Positions 1 through 9,616 of a stretch of DNA of 64,000 nt are shown piece by piece. The stretch is from the NCBI GenBank assembly GCA_019055375.1, contig JAHQIW010004523.1, forward strand, positions 744,001 to 808,000, in the 5' to 3' direction. The position numbers and the translations under genes were made by a program. The notes below the pieces were generated by a model. That model made no database searches, was not told the origin of the DNA, and was given only the letters and a program-made list of their open reading frames with translations. Numbering within the stretch: the first letter of the stretch is position 1; every line of letters starts with the position of its first letter. Origin of the DNA: Parelaphostrongylus tenuis. Taxonomy: Eukaryota; Nematoda; Chromadorea; Rhabditida; Metastrongylidae.

Positions 1-25
1 TTTTCATACTTTTTTGTATACATAG

Positions 26-3000
26 GAGGAGGAAGAACGAAAGCGGGCAGAGGCCTTGAAACGAAAGGAAGAGATTCGTCGGCTAGCGGAAGAAGAAATG
101 AATGGTCTTGCATCCAAATCAGCTAATGCTCAATCGCAGAAGGTTACGAGGTAATATACTGTTTTGATATTCTTTTGTACACGGTGAATAAGGCGCTTGT
201 GATGTAGTGATTAGTGGTCCCTCACGACGAGGCGTGATCGATGGCTCATCCCGCTCCCAGGGCTCACCAAGCCTTCCATGCCTTAGGATGTTGGCGAATT
301 GCTACTAGACTCGTCCGGGAGGATAGCAGCGTTTGCAGACACGCATTCAGTCACCTCGAACGATGCTAGATGAAAGCAAATCCATGGCGCGTCTCTCAGG
401 GATTGCCAAGCTGAGAGCTTCAGACTTTAGCTCTTATAGGGCTAGTTAATTACAGTTCTTCTCCTCTCTAGAATGAATTTTTTCAGAGCTACAATTGAGC
501 AACGGAGAGAGGCCGAACTGCGCTTACAATTAGAAGAGGAGAAACGTAGGAAATTAGCTGCTGAAAAGATCGAGGTGATCATTCTATAAGTTTTCTTCTC
601 AAACAGCTTGCAGAAGTTCAGAGTACATTTGCTTGCGAATACCAAATTTTTTTTCAATTAAAGAGTGGTTTTTACTTTATTGGGCTATCTTATGGAGTGT
701 TGTTGCGCTAGCATAAACTTTTGAAGACCACCGTCTTTGGCAGGCGGCGTGGCGCCGTCGCTTTGCGCGACATTCCTAGGCTTCCAGCATCTGCATGTCT
801 GGATGTCTGCACCTCCTTTCCCACGCGATCGACGTCGTCAAAACAGTAGCTGGGTGGAATTTGTCGTGCGGCTTGGTACGAAACGTACCAGGTCCTCAAA
901 GGGGTTAAAAATGTGGAGCAAGGGGGGAGGGGAGTAGTAAATCAAAATTTTTGCGTGAAACCGATTTGTGAAGTGCGATGTTTCAACCTAAAAGTATTAA
1001 CAAGTAGTGATAGCCCAAGTACTCTGCTCAGAGCATTTCATGTTCCTTGTTGATTGTCCGCTTCTCTTACAAAAATTTCTTATTTAATCGCTTTTATGGA
1101 AACATTATGACCCTATGACTATATCCCAAAAGTTCTGAGTGATATGCAAAATTTTCGAGACCAGGCGGGAGTCGAACCCGGGTTTCACCCAAGCCGGTAC
1201 GCGTCTATGATGACACCACCAAAGCCACCTCTGTGCTTCCATCTTTATCCGACATAAGGCATCATACCTTTGAACAACCAGCCGTTAACGGGTTCGGTCT
1301 GATAATAAAAGTCTCTAATGCTCATATCAGAGGAGTGGTAACACAGCGGTGGCTTTGCTAGTGGACTGGTAACACACGCTCTTGGAATGGGTGCAACGCC
1401 GGTTCAATCCAGCTTACATCGATCGCTTGCTTCTAATTGCCGAGTTTTTAACTCCTAATTCTAAAGAGTTTGTCCTTTTTAATTACTACTGCCACATATT
1501 GCCAAATTAAAGGTAGTTGACCATCTGGAAGAGAACTTGAATCAGTTGGAATTGGACAAGGAGTCTGCTAGAACGGTATCCGACGCTATTCGAATACTCG
1601 GCGGAGACAACGAGGAAGTCGACATCCATCCAGAAAAGCGAATGCGTGCTGCTTATCTTGTAGGTTTCACTTATGTTATCCATGCACACTATACTGTGTT
1701 CCTTCTCATATGTTTAATATCTGTAAATCTTTCTAAGAATTCATCATTATGTTTGGATGACCCTTTGGGGACCACGTGTGTTCTTTTAAATACACAGTTT
1801 GTGAGCATTTGATTGCTACCGTGCTTTGAGGAGGTCTTTCTAGAAACTAAGCACAGTGTTGATATCGCCATCTTTCAAGTTATGCAATGAGTACTGAAAG
1901 TTGAAGGGAAAATCTCTGTCCAGCGAGAAAGGCCACTGCAAAAGACGTAACATACGTAGTCTCCACAGAGTTAAGCTAGTCCTTTATCGCTGATAAGGAA
2001 CCTTTTTCGCTGGACAGATATTTTGCCCTCAACTTCTAGTACTCATTAGATTGCTTAAAAAACAGCAATTTCAATAATGTGCTTGGTTTTTAAGAGGACA
2101 TTCCTAGTGCTCTGTAATAATTTTAAAAATCAAGTTGCATCTTCGTCGCGCATTTTTTGCCTGAGTAGCGTGTGTGCTTCTCTTTTCACCGAGTGATACT
2201 CGTTCGATAGTTTGAATCTCGTTGATTCTCAAACTAAGTTCAGATTTGAAAAGATTTTATAGAGTGCTGTAAGAGCGAAAAGATCCTTAGGTTTCACCCT
2301 CGTGTTTCAAATGCATCGGCAACGTCGAAGGATATATAGAAGATCATGAGTATTAAATAAAATAAAACCCCATAATTTCTTTCCAAGACGGCGAAGAAAT
2401 CTCAATGAAATAACGAAGATCGAGCGTGGTCAGCGATTAATTGCGGTCGCTAAAAGGTTAAGGGACATAAATCTGTTTGATACGCTTTATAGATTCTTAT
2501 ATTTCATTTATATTTGATTGTTTCCGAGATCTCGCCCAAAATTTGATCCATCCTGACAGCATATTTTGAACCTTTCATGTAGTCTGCTATGAAACTTAGT
2601 GGTAGACGTACGTTCGGCCATCTTATCTCATCAGTAGCACGGTGCCTCTCGGTTCAGCCAATCGTTTGTGAAGGAATATACCCCTACATATAAACAAATC
2701 GGCGCCGAGTTAGCTACAGTGCCTGTGAAGTGAAGAGGTCACCCTGCACTACAGCAAATCGCTGCATGTCAAGTGAAAAGAATGCCACCTGATATTGCAA
2801 AGATGACCAGTCTCGAATTCTAGCAAATTACTGTATTACTATATTATTCTCTGAATACCTTTCTTTTCTCATGAAATGAAATTTTTTTTCTATCAGTCAT
2901 TCATATATCGTATATGTTTAGGCATTCGAAGAGGCAAGATTGCCACGTCTCAAGCAGGAACATCCGACGTTTCGTCTCTCACAACTAAAGCAACTGATTA

Positions 3001-3068
3001 AGAAGGAATGGCAAAAATCTCCCGAGAATCCAATCAACGCCAAACTTTTGGCTTTGAATGCGAAATAG
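26..3068 (+). CDS. CCDC124 homologue, 3' four exons (5' end outside window)
   Basis: Exons 26-150, 487-574, 1513-1659 and 2922-3068 join in consistent phase (2, 0, 0) and end in TAG, giving 168 residues. The product has the CCDC124/Lso2 layout. A Glu/Arg/Lys-rich coiled coil ends in SQKVTR, followed by an ESARTVSDAIRIL segment, the HPEKRMRAAYLAFEEARLPR signature and LSQLKQLIKKEWQKSPENP near the end. Family members bind ribosomes at the decoding/GTPase centre and help translation restart; that role is family knowledge, not visible here. Human CCDC124 is about 223 residues, so roughly the N-terminal quarter lies upstream. The 1.26 kb last intron and the 0.94 kb second intron hold a MITE, tRNA-like repeats and a hammerhead relic. 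A possible ATTAAA poly(A) signal follows at 3242. The identification is firm; the exact start of the exon at 26 is the weakest point. Confidence 0.9.
190..430 (+). repeat. tRNA-derived SINE (family A), decayed copy
   Basis: This is a degenerate member of the about 290-bp SINE best seen at 5197-5505. A tRNA-like head (weak A and B boxes) is followed by the shared body and a GAGAGCTTCAGACTTTA-like tail. It lies in the first visible CCDC124 intron. Confidence 0.6.
1140..1420. repeat. Two tRNA-like repeat relics
   Basis: A reverse-strand T-arm-like GAGTCGAACCCGGGTT lies near 1167, followed by a D-arm-like stretch. A second, forward-strand tRNA-like relic lies around 1330-1420 (GTGGTAACACAGCGG and CCGGTTCAATCC). 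Both resemble SINE heads found elsewhere in the window rather than functional tRNA genes. They lie in a CCDC124 intron. Confidence 0.45.
1886..2047. mobile_element. MITE with about 48-bp terminal inverted repeats
   Basis: The left end AATGAGTACTGAAAGTTGAA and the right end (reverse complement AATGAGTACTAGAAGTTGAG) match for about 48 bp. The match includes the internal CTGTCCAGCGA. The element is about 162 bp and non-coding, and sits in a CCDC124 intron. Superfamily not determined. Confidence 0.75.
2560..2800 (-). repeat. Family-1 hammerhead-bearing repeat, decayed copy
   Basis: On the minus strand, an ACTCGGCGCCGA block and a GAACCGAG block are followed by GTGCTA-CTGATGAG (2640-2627). That is the same order as in the 281-bp units at 17.6-18.2 kb. 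The conserved core CTGATGAG is intact, but the GAAA box reads GAAC and the 3' arm of stem I (TACCAC) no longer pairs fully. It is probably inactive. It lies antisense in a CCDC124 intron. Confidence 0.6.
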
Positions 3069-3241
3069 GAGGCAGGAGGCTCTACAGGGCTCCGACATTG
3101 CTTTGAAAAATAGAACTTTTGGGCTACGTGGGGCAGCTGTATATATCTATGGTTCTAATTTTGAATAGGATTTGGTTGTAAGGTAGCGTTCCTATGTCAT
3201 TAGTCTGCAAGCCAGATATGTAATTTGTGTAAAACTGGTCC

Positions 3242-3247
3242 ATTAAA
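3242..3247 (+). terminator. Possible poly(A) signal of CCDC124
   Basis: ATTAAA lies 174 bases after the CCDC124 stop codon and about 190 bases before the start of the next gene. It is a common nematode variant of AATAAA. Its use is inferred from position only. Confidence 0.45.
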
Positions 3248-3428
3248 TCGTTTTATTTCCTAGCATCTTTCAAATATTCCGGTGAAAAAGTACCATATAG
3301 ATTATTGGCGTCCCATCATTTTATACTTATTTTCTACAGTAGTCTTTCCGGATATGTAGATTCTTTAACTATTGTGAAGCCGTTGACTTCTACAATTTGA
3401 AGACATAATCAGTCCTACAGAGGCAGCT

Positions 3429-3436
3429 TTTCTCAG
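3429..3436 (+). promoter_or_regulatory. Trans-splice-like acceptor at UBL7 start
   Basis: A pyrimidine run ending TTTTCTCAG lies directly against the ATG at 3437. No open upstream exon is visible between the CCDC124 stop and this point, so a spliced-leader acceptor is the simplest reading. It fits a downstream operon gene. Confidence 0.55.
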
Positions 3437-6400
3437 ATGGTGAAGGTATACATCGGTAGAGACTTCTCAGAGTACACATTAGATGAGCTCAACTCGCTTA
3501 GCGTACGAGATCTAGTAAAGAAAATGGCTAAAGAAGATGCTGAACGTTCAGGTATGGATGCTCGAGTCGTTGCTTTCTTCATTACTATTAGGTCGTCCAT
3601 TAGTTTTGACACTGCAGAAATAAGCAAATTATTTATTAATCAGAAATAGTTTGAATTGCATATTTTTGGTATCGTTCAATTGCGCATTTTCTTGGGAAAA
3701 GTTTGGTATACAACTTGCCTATACTTGCTTTGAGATGGATTTGTCTTGAGGACAAATTCGCTTGCTACCCACGAACGAATGGCGATAAGGAAAAATGCTA
3801 GTGAAGTAGCGCACAAGATTAATGGGGTTTCCTACGGTCGGGCCCAGGTGCGATTGATCGTGCAGACTGTTCCCTCCAGCTTTGGCCTTCGCGAACAACT
3901 TCCTAGCCGTCACTTCTTCAACCGTATCATTGCCCCAAGCTCCATCAATCCTGTACGCCGCTTCATTAGCATTTCTCCTTCGTCCACGATAAGCAAGCGA
4001 GTTTGTCTCCAGGACAGCTCCATCCTAGAGCAAGTATAGGTAAGTTGTATACCAAAATATTCTCAAGAATATGCGTAATTGAACGATACCAAAATCAAGC
4101 AGTTGTAATTACTTCTGGTTAATAAATTAGATGTTTATTGGTTTAGTGTCGAAACTCATGAAGCGACATAATGTACTTATGTCTTCCGTTTTTCAGTTCT
4201 TAGTCTTACTGGGCGATTTCTTCCCATGGACACACCGCTGAGCTCGCATAATATTCGGGAGAGTGACACTCTTCGTATATTCCAGACTTGTGTTTTACCA
4301 AAAGTGACGCAGGTAACTACTTTGAAATATTTTTATTCCTCTTATAATTACTTCATAAATAAAAATCTTGTACTTTGGAGTACATTACTCAATCAGAAAC
4401 GTCTATAAACTAGTTTTGAACAAGTTTTTTTTTCGTCTATTTGATATCCACAGACATGTGACGATGCCATGTTACGGGAATGCGATCGTTTGTTTGACTA
4501 TTTGCAGAAGGAGGAGTCTGGATACGTAAGTCTTTAGTGGTGTTTTTGAAATCAGTATTTCACCGGCGCTATTATGTTGGTATTTTTTCTATTCGACTGT
4601 TTTTTAAGACCTCATTTGAAATACAGAATAATGTGGTAACATGTTTTGAGCCTTTCAGAGGTTAGATATGGCGTTTCGAGCGCTAGACGTACATTTGGCT
4701 TTCATTTCAAGCCTCATCAGTGGCACATCTCTTTCGGTTGATGGGGTTATCGCATATAAGTGTATCGGCGCCGAACATGTTACACTGCACGCCAGGTAAA
4801 CAGATCACCTGACATTGCGGTGACAGTCTATTACTCAGTGATTGGGACAAATACAGCAGTCCTTTTTATCCGACTGTTTATTGAGATCTCGTAGGGGCTC
4901 GGCTGAATCTAAAGGAGTGTGCTACTGATAACACTTGACAAGAAAGCCGAAACATATGTCTAGCACCTGAAGTGCTTTACTAGATTTCTCAAAGGCTTGA
5001 AATATGCTACTAGATTATATTAATATTTGTCAGTTCATTGTGATCAATATATATCAGTAATGTCGAGTTATGTACAAAACTTTGGACCTCGGGCGAGAGT
5101 CGAACCTGCGTTTCCTCTTTCCGAGAGCGTGTGCTATTCAGCGGACTAAAAAACGGCTAAATAAAGAATTATGACCAGCATGTATTAATTTCAGAGCTCA
5201 TGTGGCGCAGTGGTTAGAGGTGCTCTGCGTTGCAGACGAGGTCAGTGGTCCGATCTCGCGCTCATGGCTCGCAAAGCCATCCGACCCTCCGGGGTCGGTA
5301 AATTGGTACCAGACTGGTCTTAGACTTGTTTGGGAGGATAAGCAGCACTGACTCGGTCCAGCGGGAGGCCTCCGCGAGTCATTGTAAAGGCCAGATATGC
5401 ATTCAATCACCTCAAACGAAGTTAAAAAGTGAAGACGAATGCATGGCGCATCCCTTAGGGATTGATCAACGCCGAGAGCTTCATCCTTTATTCTTTATGT
5501 ATTAATTCGATCACCTTCCAACCATGGTTTTGATATCAATCCAGTATCTCAAGCACGAACTCATAAACTCCATGCGTAGCCATCCAATGCGAACCGGTGA
5601 GCTTCACTTGTAATGAAAAGCTCCATATACCCCTCGTATGAAGCTGTTTGCTTCGTGTCATCACGGAAAAACATTCGCTTGTTGCTTAGTGAGCTTTGTC
5701 AGGTGATCAGGGAATGTCCTTTGTTTACAAGAAAGCTTTTCGTTTCTGGAAACGTGTGCGGTGGTCGCGGCTCCAAGCCAGTATTTATTTGATCTTCTCA
5801 TCTTAATTTTGAACCTACTATGCGTCACATGTGAGTACTTCACGTAGCCTCGTTGGTAAATGACTTGCCGTTTCTTACATAGGGAAGTACGTGACGCGAT
5901 CTGTCATTCCGACCCCATGCGTTGTACACTAGCAGTGTTTCATCACTATTAAGTGGATATAAATGCTTGCAACGAACACGTAGTCGATGGTTCGATCCCG
6001 GTGGACCATTTTTTCCCTCCGGGGCCAGCGAGTTGACACCAGATTGTTTGAAAGATTAATCGCACTGATTTACCACATCGATAGGGTACCGTGAGTCTTT
6101 ATGAAGGTCTGATTTCATTCGATTAGCTTTAACGACTTATGATGAAGTTGAGTGCATGGCGCATCTCTCAGGTATTGGTCAACTCCTAGAGCGTTATCCG
6201 TTGTCTTTTATCGTTGTTTATTTTGCATCGTGAAGAACTTAAGCGATTGCACTGTTCAATCATATGCACTAGTAAGTTCCTCTGTTGCAGCAGCATTCTG
6301 CGGATAATGTTTCTCGCTTTCAGATGCACATGCGTCTAATGGCCGAAGTTGTGGAGCCGGAATTTCTCTCAAAAATCATGAAACAATTTCCCGAACTCCG

Positions 6401-9400
6401 TAATGATCCTGTAGCTTGTCACGTTCTCAATGACTATTACATCTTCAAAGCCATGGTAACACTACCGAATGATGAAGAAGCGCTTGAGAAGGTAAAACTT
6501 TGTGTTTTGAGAAAAATATGAGGAAGGTTAACCGGCCCAAAATCCTCTTTAGATGTAGTAAAACTGTCGTCAATGTTTTTCTCTTATATATGCGTAGTCA
6601 GCTTTTTTATGGAAAATATTTCATTGTGAAGGCTATATGCCCTCGACTTCTTAACCTTTTCTCTAGAATTTGCGCAGACTAAATCAGTAGAATAGAACCT
6701 AAAAACAAACGGTGCAATAGTCAGTGTTAGTACAGAATCTTTCGTGGAAAATGGGGTACGAAAATAACTGATATAATCAAATAGCCCTTGATATAATGGG
6801 GAAGCTAATAATGAACAGTGCAATGGACTAACCTCATTCTGACCCAGTAAAAAGGCAGGATTTGGAGTTTTTATGAAAAGCGGTGGTTTCATCTTCTATA
6901 AATTGTTTTTCCTTGTTCTGCGACGTAAAAGTGTTTTCTTTCAGTTACGAAAGTTCCATTGTGAGCATCCTACACTACTACCCGCTATCAACTGGCTTCT
7001 CAGGAAGCATGCACAAAAAGGACGAGGTTCATCTCAGGTGTGTCTTAGCAACATTGTTTATTCTGCCTTCAATTTCCTTCCCAGTTTTCACATTAATCGA
7101 ACTCCAATGTTTCCTTTCTACATTTTATCTTAACGAAATGTATCTTGAATATGATATACATCATAGAGATAACTGTGCCACAGTCGCAATGGCTGTGAGG
7201 ACCTAGGTGTTTCCGGCGTGAAGAGCGTAGACAGGATTCTGAGCTAAGAGCAGACTTGTGTCGAGATAACAAAAACCTAGTCCGAAATCTGCATTATATA
7301 ACTTATGAATATGAGCATCTACAAGGTAGAGGAAATATCTGTAAATTAAAAACGTTTGATAGCGGGCCTGCTACAAGTGGTCTTTAGTCATAGCAATATC
7401 TCCGCTACATAGTGTCATATTTCCTACATGATCTGCACCTAGAGCGTAAAAGTTGGGATCTCAATTTCTTCTCGATTCCATAGATTTAAACGACATTTCA
7501 TAGGGCGAAGTAGGATTTGAGATTAGCTACAAGTTAATAAATCTGATAAAATAGCTCAAAATAGACTTCTTCACTTAGACCCAACACTTCTTCTGGCACT
7601 CTATGAAACGGCTCAGTCAAAGACTCACACAGTCCTATTTAAACCGCATTATATAGAGGTCACACAGATATCTCTTCTGAAGTCCAACTGAACTATGAAT
7701 TTACAGATTTTCAAATGTCGTGTCCTACTCTCTTATCATAACAGCAAAATGGACATATCTCTGAAGTGAACAAAAAGCATAGGTAATCGACAATGTGATG
7801 AAAAGTGAACAGAAAACCCCTTACAGGAGCGTAGAATAATAGGCAGGTGTGCTTTGCGCACACGCTAATTAGCTCTTCTTCTACGTGAATACCTCCAGGA
7901 AGAATAAATGAACTTGTAGAAATCAAAGTATTTGAATACTACATGTATGCCTCTAGTCTCTAAGAAATAAAAGCAGTAACAATTGTACCATCTTCGCAGA
8001 CTTTGTTGGGACTGGCCCAGTCCGCATGTTCAGTTTTTCTTTTTCCTGATACTAATGGCCATAGCACCTTATATTGTGCGAATTCTAGCACTTCTTCAGT
8101 TCGGCTATTTCCCCCTGTCAATCATCCATGGAGTCCTTCGAGTTCACATGTATGTGCGATTGTTGCTTGAGAATTGTGGCCTTCTATATGAAAGTCGTTC
8201 AATGTCGGTCGATTAGATTCTTTCCGAAATTCGGGGGTAGCCATGATAGGACCTTCTCGTGTCTTCGGGCAGACTTCTGTCGAACTTTCGTGGATCAGAA
8301 GGTGGTCAGAAAATAAATGCGATACAAATTTCTCAACCCTGTGAGGATGGGAGACTTCGTTAGCCTGTGCGGAGTCGAGCGCGTGAGATGTTGATAGCAT
8401 CCCTTGCCAAAGTGGCTCCTTATTATGGCTCCTTTTTCGGTTTCTTTTGAAATTAGGTATTAGATTTACAGCAAGCTGAGGACTCGAGTGAATGCAAATA
8501 TGACAGGGTTGTAGAAGAGACTGCTCTTTCGCTTCATAGTATGAGTTGTTTACGTGTGCCACTGTTTACTACTTGTTACTGCGTTCCACTATAGAAACAC
8601 ATTTATGTCAGTATATGGAGATGTTGCGGAACTTACGCTCTGCCTTTCTGGAGGTTTTTATGCCTGAACATTCTATGCAATATTGGTTATAGCGACTATA
8701 AGTTAAATCACAGTTAAATACCAACGATGAGTTTGCTTGGCAAAAAACCATATGCAATAGCAACTGCAAAATAGAGCTTTTTTCGGCTGACGTCCGCTCC
8801 AACACCTGTGTTCAATGAGCCATTGATTGGTTGAGATTAAAATGTTTAGAGAGCAGTTCTGTTTATCAGTGCAAACCACTGAAAGGAGTATGACCTACAT
8901 AAAGGTCATACAAGCCGAAGAGTGCACACCGTCTGTTATGTATCGAGTAAATTTTTGTCATGGTTTACTATAAGATATGGAATAGATAAAGTTTGACTCT
9001 GTATGACTTTTATCAACTTTTCAGCGAACTCCACGTATTCAGCACGACGACTCGCCTTCACCGATGGAACCGCCGCAGATCACTCAGGAAATGTTGAGAC
9101 AGGTTTTGCAAGAATTTGCAAATTTTCTCAAATAATTGACATCAACTTCGCTTCTTCTGGCACGTTTTTATAATGGAGTTTTCTTAGGCAATGGCAATCG
9201 CATTTGGTGGCGCCGCTCCGGCAGGATCACTTCGCACTGGTACTAGCAACCCATCCCATCCTTCGTCTTCAATCTCTACACCTCCACCAGCAGCAATATC
9301 AGTTCCAGTGTCAGAGTCAAATCCTTCAGCGCCCTCAGATCATATTTACCAACTCCGGTTAGTTGTATCACGAAATAAAAGGCTGCATTCTGCATTAGGA

Positions 9401-9616
9401 TATCAAACGCCCTCATATGTATCACTTTCATCTAAGTTTTTCACTTTCTTCACCTCTAATCTTATCTTTAGCGCTCGCTTCGCCTCCCAGTTGGTTCAAC
9501 TGAACGAATTTGGTTTTACCGACGAGGCTGCTAATCTATCCGTTTTGGAATCAACTGACGGTAACGTGGAAGTAGCACTGGATTTGCTGATTGCCATGCG
9601 AGAGGAAGGGATTTGA
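3437..9616 (+). CDS. UBL7-type ubiquitin-like/UBA protein
   Basis: The eight exons are 3437-3551 (or to 3591), 4197-4312 (or from 4204), 4454-4525, 6291-6491, 6945-7037, 9025-9102, 9188-9357 and 9472-9616. They keep frame throughout and give 329 residues (340 with the alternative first junction). Human UBL7 is about 380. An N-terminal ubiquitin-like fold includes LSLTGRFLPMD, corresponding to the IYCGRKL strand of UBL7. It is followed by a helical region with FPELRNDPVACHVLND and HPTLLPAINWLL, then a Pro/Ser/Thr-rich linker. A C-terminal UBA domain (LVQLNEFGFTDEAANLSVL, ending EVALDLLIAMREEGI) closes the protein. Such proteins bind ubiquitin or the proteasome; the exact role is unknown. The first splice junction is ambiguous: GTATGG/TTTTTCAG has the stronger sites, GTCGTC/TTCTTAG keeps more residues. 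Introns carry a MITE, SINEs and hammerhead repeats. Confidence 0.88.
3663..4095. mobile_element. MITE with long TIRs (copy 1)
   Basis: GGTATCGTTCAATTGCGCAT at the left is mirrored by ATGCGTAATTGAACGATACC at the right. The arms run about 70 bp, including TATACAACTTGCCTATACTTGC and its reverse. A second copy with the same ends lies at 45600-46012. It sits in the first UBL7 intron. Small ORFs inside look like chance. Confidence 0.8.
4640..4990. repeat. Family-1 foldback repeat with a hammerhead relic at each end
   Basis: The left end holds a minus-strand hammerhead (4725-4680: GTGCCA, CTGATGAG, stem II GGCTT/AAGCC). The right end holds a plus-strand hammerhead (4919-4966: GTGCTA, CTGATAA, GAAA, ACATATGT, C, TAGCAC). 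In the right copy stem I pairs perfectly, but the core G8 is A and the 5' arm of stem II is changed. In the left copy the G before the AAA box is lost. Both should be inactive. It lies in UBL7 intron 3. Confidence 0.65.
5075..5160 (-). repeat. tRNA-like repeat relic (family C)
   Basis: Reading the minus strand, a D-arm-like stretch and a T-arm (GAGTCGAACCTGCG on plus) are followed by the CAAAACTTTG flank. The same flank is shared with repeats near 48.1, 52.0, 59.6, 59.95 and 62.4 kb. Confidence 0.45.
5197..5505 (+). repeat. tRNA-derived SINE (family A), near-complete copy
   Basis: The A-box-like TGGCGCAGTGGTTAGAGG and B-box-like GGTCCGATCTC form a tRNA-type pol III head. The body includes GGTACCAGACTGGTCTTAGA and ATTCAATCACCTCAAACGAA. 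The tail is GGGATTGATCAACGCCGAGA then GCTTCATCCTTTA. At least ten copies lie in this window on both strands. It sits in UBL7 intron 3. Confidence 0.85.
5915..6215 (+). repeat. tRNA-derived SINE (family A), decayed copy
   Basis: It has the same order as the copy at 5197, including a GGTTCGATCCC B box near 5990 and a GGCGCATCTCTCAGGTATTG tail segment. It is more diverged. UBL7 intron 3. Confidence 0.6.

Noticed and set aside
5198..5410. Recurrent 70-102 codon ORF beginning MIECISGLYND (also at 25655)
   Set aside because: It is the antisense reading of SINE family A, not a gene.
8122..8562. 146-codon minus-strand ORF inside a UBL7 intron
   Set aside because: Longest ORF in that intron but no family, no splice sites and no neighbouring exons; probably chance or old transposon debris.
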